The notes beneath the pieces were generated by a model that ran no database searches, had not been told where the DNA came from, and worked only from the letters and a program-made list of their open reading frames with translations. Shown in pieces: positions 1 through 4,835 of a stretch of DNA of 6,355 bases. The position numbers and the translations under genes are program-made. Numbering within the stretch: the first letter of the stretch is position 1; each line of letters starts with the position of its first letter. This DNA comes from an uncultured Clostridia bacterium (GTDB lineage: Bacteria; Bacillota; Clostridia; Christensenellales; CAG-314): contig CAKPPA010000065.1 in assembly GCA_934177025.1 (NCBI GenBank), positions 1-6,355 of the forward strand, given 5' to 3'.

Positions 1-462
1 CGCTTCCGTTGCCGCGTTAAACACCTTCATAAAACTAATCGGGCCGCTTGCCACACCGCCGGTGGAACGCACCGTGGATCCCTTTTGCCGCAAGCGCGAA
101 AAGGAAAATCCCGTGCCGCCGCCGCTTTTGTGAATGAGTGCGGCGTTTTTAATCGCCTCGAAAATATCCTCCATGCTGTCCGGCACGGGCAGCACGAAAC
201 AGGCACTCAACTGCCCCAACGGATTTCCGGCGTTCATCAACGTCGGCGAATTCGGCAAAAACTCCAAATTCGTCATCATATCGTAAAATTCTTTTTCCGT
301 CGCGTCCACGTCCGCATTTGCGTCGAACGTGCGATCCGCGGCGGCAATCGCTTTTGCCACGCGGTGAAACAGTTGCTCCTCCGTTTCCACAATGCGATTG
401 TTTTCATCCCGATTCAAGTACCTTCGCTGTAAAACAACTTTTGCATTTTCCGACAGTTTCAT
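1..462 (-). CDS. nrdJ: Class II (B12-dependent) ribonucleotide reductase, N-terminal part
   Basis: The first 154 residues are present; the gene continues past the left edge. The product reduces ribonucleotides to deoxyribonucleotides in the cytosol using an adenosylcobalamin-derived thiyl radical. I translated this by hand: it starts MKLSENAKVVLQRRYL, then LEFLPNSPTLMNAG (about residues 68-81), LGQLSACFVLPVPDSM, KSGGGTGFSFSRLR and STGGVASGPISFMKVFNAATEA, a run characteristic of NrdJ. The Cys in LSACFVL should be one of the redox-active pair. There is no N-terminal ATP-cone: the catalytic-domain similarity starts at once. The ATG at 462 is supported by GGAGG at 473-469 with a 6-nt spacer. The gene has its own promoter with two NrdR-type boxes. 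No cobalamin riboswitch is visible in the short leader. The catalytic radical and C-terminal cysteines lie outside the window. Confidence 0.95.
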   Translation of the reverse strand, partial: MKLSENAKVVLQRRYLNRDENNRIVETEEQLFHRVAKAIAAADRTFDANADVDATEKEFYDMMTNLEFLPNSPTLMNAGNPLGQLSACFVLPVPDSMEDIFEAIKNAALIHKSGGGTGFSFSRLRQKGSTVRSTGGVASGPISFMKVFNAATEA

Positions 463-506
463 GTTTTTCCTCCGTTCCGTTTGCCGCCCGATTTTTGCGG
501 TTGGTA

Positions 507-522
507 ACACAATATATTGTGG
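507..522. promoter_or_regulatory. NrdR box 1 upstream of nrdJ
   Basis: ACACAATATATTGTGG fits the NrdR consensus acaCwAtATaTwGtgt at 15 of 16 positions and is a near-perfect palindrome. NrdR is the ATP/dATP-sensing repressor of ribonucleotide reductase genes. The box lies in the predicted nrdJ 5' untranslated region, about 30-45 nt downstream of the inferred transcription start. Confidence 0.85.
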
Positions 523-547
523 TTTGTTTCACATAATAGAAATAAAC

Positions 548-563
548 TGCCTATATATAGTAG
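548..563. promoter_or_regulatory. NrdR box 2 overlapping the nrdJ -10 region
   Basis: TGCCTATATATAGTAG keeps the palindromic core CTATATATAG and matches the NrdR consensus over its central 11 positions, but both outer arms are degenerate. Its centre is 41 bp from the centre of box 1, close to four helical turns, as expected for boxes used in pairs on one face of the DNA. It covers the -10 element and the likely start point, so binding would block initiation. Confidence 0.65.
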
Positions 564-584
564 CACGTTGTAAAAAAAAGTCAA
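557..584 (-). promoter_or_regulatory. Predicted sigma-A-type promoter of nrdJ
   Basis: On the minus strand TTGACT (584-579, 5 of 6 to TTGACA) is followed after 16 nt by TACTAT (562-557, 4 of 6 to TATAAT). The start point would be near 550, giving a leader of about 90 nt. Register alternatives for the -10 exist because of the TATATATA run. The -35 lies inside the 3' arm of a terminator-like inverted repeat. Confidence 0.65.
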
Positions 585-639
585 GGGGGTTCCGCCAATT
601 TTTTTGTAAAAAAATCGAAAAGAACAAACCTCTTGACTT
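572..639 (-). terminator. Terminator-like inverted repeat after the QueG-like gene
   Basis: On the minus strand AAGTCAAGAGG (639-629) can pair with CCCCTTGACTT (588-578), giving 8 bp, one A/C mismatch and 2 more bp, followed by a T tract reaching 572. The 40-nt loop contains a smaller A/T hairpin (615-608 with 605-598). It is placed to end transcription from the ribosomal operon plus QueG-like gene. The long loop is unusual for an intrinsic terminator, so efficiency is uncertain. Confidence 0.5.
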
Positions 640-647
640 CCTTCTGC

Positions 648-672
648 TTTACGGGGTTTCCCCTTGTTTACG
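648..672. repeat. Short GC/T-rich direct repeat, copy 1
   Basis: TTTACGGGGTTTCCCCTTG followed by TTTACG. The 16-mer TTTCCCCTTGTTTACG at 657-672 recurs exactly at 723-738. The centre GGGG-TTT-CCCC (653-663) is itself a small inverted repeat. This copy lies in the non-coding gap between the QueG-like gene and the nrdJ promoter. Confidence 0.7.
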
Positions 673-712
673 CAACAATTCGCCGTAATCCTTGCGCTAC
701 GGTTCCTGCTTT

Positions 713-748
713 TTTACGGTTTTTTCCCCTTGTTTACGGGGTTTTCCC
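713..748. repeat. Short GC/T-rich direct repeat, copies 2 and 3
   Basis: Two adjoining units of about 20 bp each start with TTTACG, at 713 and 733. The first reads TTTACGGTTTTTTCCCCTTG. The second, TTTACGGGGTTTTCCC, fades out after that. They match the unit at 648-672 and encode the last residues (PVNKGKKP) and stop codon of the QueG-like protein. Confidence 0.65.
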
Positions 749-1496
749 TCTCCTCGGCGAATTTTGCCAGCGTCGCAAGCATATTTTTGCGTGCGTAATT
801 TTTACCGATGTATTTGCCGAGCACCTTTAACACTTCGGGGCGGGCAAGGCGTTCCGCCAAGCCCTCCTTCTTTAAAATGTCGCATAACTCCGGCGGGGCG
901 GGTAAGGTGCGATGCGCATTGAGTGGGCAAACGTCCTGACAATCACTGCAACCGAGTAGTTTTTTTCCTGCCAAACGCAGTAGCGTTTCGTCCTTCACGG
1001 CGTTTTCCTGTGCGTAGCGCAAACAGGAAGTTTTTTGCAGTCCGTCCTTTCCGATGGCACCCGTCGAGCAAACTTCCCGACATCGCCCGCAACCGCAACA
1101 CATCGGAATTTCCGTTTTCGGCGGTTCGCCCCAAAACACGCCGCGTAACCGCAACACGCACAGCACAAAATAGGAGCCGAACTGCGGGTGTAGTGTCAGT
1201 CCGTTCCATCCCTGCACCGTTTTGCCCGTCCGTAACGCCGCGCCTTTCCAGCCGCCCGCTTCCCGTTCCGCCGCGATTCCGTTTTGCTGCAAAAAGGAAA
1301 TTAAGTCGTTGCCCCAAAAATACGTTTCGTTGGAAACAAGGTAGTACCCGTCCACGGTAACGCACTCGTCGGGGTAGCATAAGGGCGAGTACGGGCGAAA
1401 CAACACCAGCACGGTGCCGCCTTCGTCAAAAGTGAAAGCAACGTCCGCCCACCCCTGTTTTTCGATAAAATCCATTACATACTGCGGCGCATTCAT
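714..1496 (-). CDS. QueG-like double [4Fe-4S] cluster protein (epoxyqueuosine reductase family)
   Basis: 260 residues. Eight cysteines form the double-cluster pattern of the family: C133-x2-C136-x2-C139-x3-C143 followed by STGAI, then C158, then C183-x2-C186-x3-C190-PLN. GWNGLTLHPQFGSYF (96-110) resembles the cobalamin/substrate-binding stretch of QueG, and the lysine-rich end after 220 (VLGKYIGKNYARKNML) resembles its C-terminal helical region. QueG reduces epoxyqueuosine to queuosine in tRNA, the last step of queuosine synthesis. This protein is shorter than usual QueG (over 300 residues), and by eye I cannot find the D-x-x-P-x-x-E-R segment holding the catalytic Asp. It may be a paralogue of different function rather than true QueG. 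The ATG at 1496 has GGAGG at 1505-1501 with a 4-nt spacer. The gene lies just downstream of the rplQ terminator, and no separate promoter was seen. Confidence 0.8.
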   Translation of the reverse strand: MNAPQYVMDFIEKQGWADVAFTFDEGGTVLVLFRPYSPLCYPDECVTVDGYYLVSNETYFWGNDLISFLQQNGIAAEREAGGWKGAALRTGKTVQGWNGLTLHPQFGSYFVLCVLRLRGVFWGEPPKTEIPMCCGCGRCREVCSTGAIGKDGLQKTSCLRYAQENAVKDETLLRLAGKKLLGCSDCQDVCPLNAHRTLPAPPELCDILKKEGLAERLARPEVLKVLGKYIGKNYARKNMLATLAKFAEERENPVNKGKKP

Positions 1497-1506
1497 GTTC
1501 CCTCCG

Positions 1507-1534
1507 AAAACAAAGAGACGGGTTGCCCCGTCTC
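1507..1534 (-). terminator. Intrinsic terminator after rplQ
   Basis: On the minus strand GAGACGGG (1534-1527) pairs perfectly with CCCGTCTC (1522-1515) around a GCAA tetraloop (GNRA type), followed by TTTGTTTT (1514-1507). This 8-bp GC-rich stem with a U tract is a textbook Rho-independent terminator for the alpha operon. The U tract ends one base before the GGAGGG of the next gene, so this structure also forms that gene's leader. Confidence 0.88.
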
Positions 1535-1537
1535 CGC

Positions 1538-1560
1538 AAGTAGAAGCGTTTGTTCTACTT
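1538..1560 (-). other. Hairpin overlapping the rplQ stop codon
   Basis: AAGTAGAA (1560-1553 on the minus strand) pairs perfectly with TTCTACTT (1545-1538) around a 7-nt loop. It includes two bases of the rplQ TAA stop and sits three bases ahead of the intrinsic terminator. It could protect the mRNA 3' end or assist termination; the function is inferred only. Confidence 0.6.
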
Positions 1561-2062
1561 AAATCATTTCGATAATCGCCATTTCCGCTGCATCGCCGAC
1601 ACGTGGCCCCATTTTGTGAATGGTCGTGTAGCCGCCTTTTTGACCGAGTTCTTTCGCGCGTTCGTCGTATTTCGGCGCATACACGTTAAAGATTTTTTCA
1701 ATCAAAGGATGTTTGACATCCTGCGTCCTGACTTTGTAAGCGGTTCTCGATTCCTTCGCTCCCTTCGTTTCCTGTAAATCGTTCAAATTCGCGATAAGGG
1801 TTCTTCTTGCGGCGAGCTTTTTCGGGCCGTCGTTGGTTACTTCCCGCGTGGTTTCTTTGCCTTTCACCACAACCGTTTTCGACACTTTTACGTTATCTTC
1901 ATACGTGTTTACGGCAAGCGTAACGTATTTTTCCGCAAGTTTTTGAACTTCTTTTGCACGAGCATAAGTCGTTTCCAATTTACCATTCCACAAAAGGGCG
2001 GATACCTGATTTTTCAACAACGCCATCCTTTGATCGGTTGCTTTGCCTAATTTATTCTGCAT
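1559..2062 (-). CDS. rplQ: Ribosomal protein bL17, long form
   Basis: Large-subunit protein L17, 167 residues. The N-terminus KLGKATDQRMALLKNQV (4-20), ETTYARAKEVQKLAEKYVTLA (30-50) and the C-terminus IEKIFNVYAPKY...GGYTTIHKMGPRVGDAAEMAIIEMI (121-167) are standard L17. Between them lies about 40-50 extra residues relative to the usual 110-130: a Lys/Thr/Val-rich stretch at about 52-80 (NTYEDNVKVSKTVVVKGKET) and an extension at about 95-118. The insertion is in frame and both flanks are intact, so it is a real long variant, of a kind I recall from some Clostridia, and not a frameshift. The start at 2062 is supported by AGGAGG at 2078-2073 with a 10-nt spacer. The rpoA TAG stop (2079-2077) overlaps the first bases of this SD. 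It is the last gene of the ribosomal block. Confidence 0.96.
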   Translation of the reverse strand: MQNKLGKATDQRMALLKNQVSALLWNGKLETTYARAKEVQKLAEKYVTLAVNTYEDNVKVSKTVVVKGKETTREVTNDGPKKLAARRTLIANLNDLQETKGAKESRTAYKVRTQDVKHPLIEKIFNVYAPKYDERAKELGQKGGYTTIHKMGPRVGDAAEMAIIEMI

Positions 2063-2076
2063 GTGGTATCTTCCTC

Positions 2077-3048
2077 CTATTCATCTTTGTTTCTTAACGA
2101 CAATCCGTAACTTTCGAGTTTCGAAATCACTTCGTCCAACGATTTCCGTCCGAGATTCCGTACTTTCAGCATATCTTCCTCGCTTTTCCGCGTCAAGTCC
2201 TCCACGGTTTGGATGCCTGCACGTTTCAAGCAGTTGTACGAACGAACGGACAAATCCATATCGTCGATGTTCATTTCGCGGATTTTTTGCTGTTTGTCCT
2301 CCTCACGGCTGACCAGAATATCCATGCTTCCGATCGCATCCGAAAGGCTGACAAACAAGCCGATATGCTCCTGCATGATTTTCGCTGCCAAGCTGACGAT
2401 TTCCCTACCCGTAAACGCGCCGTTCGTCGTAACTTCCAGCGTCAGTTTGTCAAAACCGATGCTTTGTCCGACACGTGCGCTTTCCACGTTGTAGTTCGCC
2501 TTTTTAACCGGCGCGTAAATCGAATCGACAGGAATGAAGCCGATCGGATAGTTCAGTTTCAATTCCTTGTTGATTTCCTTGTTTTTATCGGCGGAAACGT
2601 ATCCTCTGCCGCGGCCGACGTGAATTTCCATGTTCAACTGGCCGTCGCTGCCCAGCGTGCAAAGCGGCAAATCCGGATTCAGCACTTCCACTTCCGCATC
2701 CGTCACAATGTCGCCCGCCGTGACCAAGCACGGGCCTTTTTTGTTGATTGTGAGCACTTTTCTGAAATCTTTATCGGTGTTGGAAGTTTTCAGCGCGAGC
2801 ATTTTGATGTTTAAAATCATTTCGGTTACGTCTTCTTTCACGCCCGGGATGGTCGAAAACTCATGCTGCACACCGTCGATTTTGATTCCGACCGGTGCGA
2901 TGCCCGGCAATGCGGACAACAGCACGCGTCTCATTGCATTTCCCAGCGTAATTCCGAATCCGCGTTCCAAAGGCTCTACGATAATTTTCGCATACGTACC
3001 GTCTGCGCTTTCTTCCACAGTCATTCTTGGTTTTTCGATTTCCATCAT
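2077..3048 (-). CDS. rpoA: DNA-directed RNA polymerase subunit alpha
   Basis: 323 residues, normal for the family. The alpha subunit dimerises to scaffold assembly of RNA polymerase, and its C-terminal domain contacts UP elements and activators. The N-terminal domain (about 1-235) shows EPLERGFGITLGNAMRRVLLSALPG (25-49), the dimerisation motif. A linker follows, then the C-terminal domain (about 258-320) with DLSVRSYNCLKRAGI (265-279) and KVRNLGRKSLDEV (295-307), which includes the DNA-contact arginine equivalent at VRS (269). Two adjacent ATG codons begin the frame (3048 and 3045). The first is 12 nt from AGGAGG (3066-3061) and the second 15 nt, so the first is preferred, though homologues usually begin with one Met before EIEKP. 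It follows rpsD by 42 nt and is translated from the same message as the S13, S11, S4 and L17 genes. Confidence 0.98.
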   Translation of the reverse strand: MMEIEKPRMTVEESADGTYAKIIVEPLERGFGITLGNAMRRVLLSALPGIAPVGIKIDGVQHEFSTIPGVKEDVTEMILNIKMLALKTSNTDKDFRKVLTINKKGPCLVTAGDIVTDAEVEVLNPDLPLCTLGSDGQLNMEIHVGRGRGYVSADKNKEINKELKLNYPIGFIPVDSIYAPVKKANYNVESARVGQSIGFDKLTLEVTTNGAFTGREIVSLAAKIMQEHIGLFVSLSDAIGSMDILVSREEDKQQKIREMNIDDMDLSVRSYNCLKRAGIQTVEDLTRKSEEDMLKVRNLGRKSLDEVISKLESYGLSLRNKDE

Positions 3049-3090
3049 AAGACAACTGTTCCTCCTTCAGGGTTAAATTGCAACGCGATA

Positions 3091-3717
3091 TTACTTCGAA
3101 TACAACTCTACAATCAAATGCTCTTCAATGTTCGAATCGACATCTTCTCTTTGCGGCAACGACAAAATTTTTCCCGTCAAAGTCGAAGGTTCGAAATCCA
3201 ACCATTTCGGAAGATTCGTTGCCTTTTTCATTTGTTTTAATTCTTTGAAATTCGCTTTTTCCGTTTTCGTTTCCTTCACTGCGATCACGTCGCCTGCGCT
3301 GACGCTGTAGGAAGGGATGTTTACGGTTTTGCCGTTTACGGTAATTAATGCGTGGTTCACGATTTGACGCGCTTGCGAGCGGGAAGCACCGATTCCCATC
3401 CGGTACACAACGTTATCGAGGCGGCGTTCCAAAAGGGACAGCATGTTGTCACCGGTAACCCCTTTCATACGTTCCGCACGAACGTAGTATCCGCGGAATT
3501 GTTTTTCCAACAAACCGTAAATTCTTTTTGCTTTTTGTTTTTCACGCAACTGCGTGCCGTACTCCGTTACTTTTTTACGGGATGCACCGTGTTGTCCCGG
3601 AACAACGGCTCTGCGTTCCATTGCACATTTATTCGTGTAGCATCTGTCACCCTTCAGGAAAAGTTTGCAACCTTCTCTTCTGCAAAGGCGGCAGTCCGCA
3701 TTGGTATATCTTGCCAT
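3091..3717 (-). CDS. rpsD: Ribosomal protein uS4, zinc-finger form
   Basis: 208 residues from MARYTNADCRLCRREG. S4 is a primary 16S rRNA binder that starts assembly of the small-subunit body and, in several bacteria, represses its own operon by binding the leader mRNA. C9, C12, C26 and C31 are the four zinc ligands of the zinc-binding (C+) form. The S4 RNA-binding domain lies at about 98-160 (RRLDNVVYRMGIGASRSQARQIV ... VNGKTVNIPSY). The frame stays open to an upstream ATG at 3762, but that would add 15 residues overlapping rpsK. The start at 3717 fits the family and has GGGAGG just behind the rpsK stop with an 8-nt spacer from GGAGG. Having rpsD inside the alpha operon makes S4 a natural candidate ligand for the leader in front of rpsM. 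Confidence 0.97.
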   Translation of the reverse strand: MARYTNADCRLCRREGCKLFLKGDRCYTNKCAMERRAVVPGQHGASRKKVTEYGTQLREKQKAKRIYGLLEKQFRGYYVRAERMKGVTGDNMLSLLERRLDNVVYRMGIGASRSQARQIVNHALITVNGKTVNIPSYSVSAGDVIAVKETKTEKANFKELKQMKKATNLPKWLDFEPSTLTGKILSLPQREDVDSNIEEHLIVELYSK

Positions 3718-3725
3718 AATTTCGA

Positions 3726-3731
3726 CCTCCC
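3726..3731 (-). promoter_or_regulatory. Ribosome binding site fixing the rpsD start
   Basis: GGGAGG directly follows the rpsK TAA stop (3734-3732). It sits 8 nt before the ATG at 3717 and decides against the longer in-frame start at 3762. Confidence 0.88.
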
Positions 3732-4121
3732 TTACACTCTTCTGCGTTTCGGCGGACGGCAACCGTTATGAGGAATCGGGGAAACGTCCTTAATCAACGT
3801 TACTTCGATTTCTGCCGTTTGCAATGCACGAATTGCAGATTCGCGTCCCGCACCGGGACCTTTTACATAAACTTCAACACTACGTACGCCGTAATCCCTT
3901 GCGCCGCGCGCTGCGACTTCCGCCGCTTGTTGCGCCGCATAAGCGGTGCTTTTACGCGATCCGCGGAATCCCAAACTGCCGGCACTCGACCAGGACAGAA
4001 CGTTTCCGCTCGTGTCGGTAATGCAAACAATCGTGTTGTTGAACGATGCGTGAATGTGCGCTGCGCCTTTGTCCACGCGGCGTAAATCTTTCTTCTTTTT
4101 CGTCGCTTTCTTTACTGCCAT
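3732..4121 (-). CDS. rpsK: Ribosomal protein uS11
   Basis: 129 residues, the usual length. S11 binds the 16S platform and helps form the mRNA exit path with S7 and S18. Hallmarks are HIHASFNNT (22-30), GFRGSRKSTAYAAQ (51-64), KGPGAGRESAIRAL (87-100) and the C-terminal DVSPIPHNGCRPPKRRRV (112-129), which includes the Asn-Gly site modified to isoaspartate in Escherichia coli. The N-terminus is lysine-rich (KKATKKKK). The ATG at 4121 has AGGAGG at 4136-4131 with a 9-nt spacer; 17 nt separate it from the rpsM stop. Confidence 0.98.
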   Translation of the reverse strand: MAVKKATKKKKDLRRVDKGAAHIHASFNNTIVCITDTSGNVLSWSSAGSLGFRGSRKSTAYAAQQAAEVAARGARDYGVRSVEVYVKGPGAGRESAIRALQTAEIEVTLIKDVSPIPHNGCRPPKRRRV

Positions 4122-4138
4122 TTGTCATTACCTCCTTG

Positions 4139-4510
4139 TTATGCTTTTTTACCGTGGGAAACGGTGCGCTTCGGACCTTTTCTCGTCCGAGCATTTTGTT
4201 TCGTGGATTGTCCCCTTACCGGCAATCCTTTGCGATGGCGGATTCCTCTGTAGGAACCGATTTCCATCATGCGTTTGATATTCAGCGAAACTTCCCTTCT
4301 CAAATCACCTTCGACTTGAAGATGTTTTTCGATGTAATCTCTGAGTTTGCTGATGTCGCTTTCCGTTAAATCTTTGACGCGAGTATCCGGATTGACGCCC
4401 GTTTCAGCCAAAATTTTGGTGGACAACGAGCGGCCGATTCCGTAAATGTACGTCAAGCCTATTTCAACACGTTTTTCTCTTGGCAAATCTACGCCAGAAA
4501 TACGAGCCAT
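4139..4510 (-). CDS. rpsM: Ribosomal protein uS13
   Basis: 123 residues, the usual length. S13 sits in the 30S head, contacts the P-site tRNA with its basic tail and forms a bridge to the large subunit. The start MARISGVDLPREKRVEIGLTYI, YGIGRSLS (23-30), the SYRGIRHRKGLPVRGQ signature (86-101) and the NARTRKGPKRTV tail (106-117) are all present. The ATG at 4510 has GGAGG at 4521-4517 with a 6-nt spacer. It is the first gene after an internal promoter and a structured leader whose loop is complementary to this SD, so it is likely the translationally regulated first gene of the rpsM-rplQ unit. Confidence 0.98.
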   Translation of the reverse strand: MARISGVDLPREKRVEIGLTYIYGIGRSLSTKILAETGVNPDTRVKDLTESDISKLRDYIEKHLQVEGDLRREVSLNIKRMMEIGSYRGIRHRKGLPVRGQSTKQNARTRKGPKRTVSHGKKA

Positions 4511-4644
4511 TTGGCACCTCCGAATTTTTTCCTGTTTTTTTAGTTAGTAGTATATGCGAACCCGCAGGTTAGACGGCCTAAAAATCGGAATGCGGCCGTC
4601 CAGCCGCCCTACGGGATTATAACCGGCAGAAACCTTAAACACAT
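4511..4644 (-). promoter_or_regulatory. Structured rpsM leader with predicted loop-SD pseudoknot
   Basis: Read on the minus strand, this untranslated leader can form an outer stem CCCGUAGG/CCUGCGGG (4615-4608 with 4568-4561, one U-G pair). An asymmetric internal loop follows, then a perfect 7-bp inner stem GACGGCC/GGCCGUC (4600-4594 with 4578-4572) with a 15-nt apical loop (4593-4579). In that loop UUCCGA (4590-4585) is complementary to UCGGAG (4523-4518), which contains most of the rpsM SD. After one bulged U (4524), UUUUU (4584-4580) pairs with AAAAA (4525-4529). Pairing would hide the ribosome binding site. Ribosomal-protein leaders of this kind often respond to one of the proteins they encode; S4 is the obvious candidate by analogy. 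The structure comes from reading complementarity; no folding was run. Confidence 0.55.
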
Positions 4645-4650
4645 TTATTT

Positions 4651-4679
4651 ATTTTACCATAATCGGCTAAAAAAGTGAA
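4651..4679 (-). promoter_or_regulatory. Predicted internal promoter for rpsM-rpsK-rpsD-rpoA-rplQ
   Basis: On the minus strand TTCACT (4679-4674, 4 of 6) and TAAAAT (4656-4651, 5 of 6) are 17 nt apart. Transcription would start near 4644, about 134 nt before rpsM. A purely A/T-rich stretch follows, then the GC-rich leader. It would let the alpha-operon genes be expressed apart from adk-rpmJ. Confidence 0.65.
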
Positions 4680-4696
4680 ATGTTTTTAAGGTATTT

Positions 4697-4715
4697 TCAG
4701 GGGTTTTAGCCCTGA
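4697..4715 (-). other. Hairpin around the rpmJ stop codon
   Basis: TCAGGG (4715-4710 on the minus strand) pairs with CCCTGA (4702-4697) around a 7-nt loop that contains the rpmJ TAA. No U tract follows directly, so it is not a standard terminator. It may be a processing or stability element between rpmJ and the promoter for rpsM. Confidence 0.45.
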
Positions 4716-4822
4716 CGCTGTTTGTGGTTCGGATACTTGGAACAAATTACCATAACTTTACCGTTTCTTTTGATGATTTTGCACTTGTCGCACATCGGTT
4801 TCACAGATGGTCTTACCTTCAT
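4706..4822 (-). CDS. rpmJ: Ribosomal protein bL36, zinc-binding form
   Basis: 38 residues, translated by hand: it begins MKVRPSVKPMCDKCKI and ends CSKYPNHKQRQG. C11, C14, C27 and H32 are the zinc ligands of the zinc-binding (C+) bL36, the smallest protein of the large subunit, which helps organise 23S rRNA near the factor-binding region. Length and sequence are fully typical. The ATG at 4822 has AGGAGG at 4836-4831 with an 8-nt spacer, and the infA stop TAA (4838-4836) runs straight into this SD, so translation is probably coupled. It is the last gene before a 195-nt regulatory gap. Confidence 0.97.
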   Translation of the reverse strand: MKVRPSVKPMCDKCKIIKRNGKVMVICSKYPNHKQRQG

Positions 4823-4835
4823 TTCCGTAGCCTCC

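Noticed and set aside
463..556. Cobalamin riboswitch in front of nrdJ
   Set aside because: The predicted leader is only about 90 nt, and nothing like the conserved B12-box was seen; NrdR boxes explain the regulation better.
633..638. TTGACT on the plus strand as a -35 element
   Set aside because: No -10 element at a suitable distance and no plus-strand gene follows; it is the other arm of the inverted repeat.
648..748. CRISPR-like or IS-end repeat
   Set aside because: Units are short, irregularly spaced and without unique spacers, a transposase or target-site duplications.
943..1380. Minus-strand 145-codon frame inside the QueG-like gene
   Set aside because: Arg-rich shadow in another frame of a gene with clear iron-sulphur motifs.
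3718..3762. N-terminal extension of S4 by 15 residues from ATG 3762
   Set aside because: It overlaps rpsK, has no homology, and the family start MARYTN at 3717 has its own good SD.
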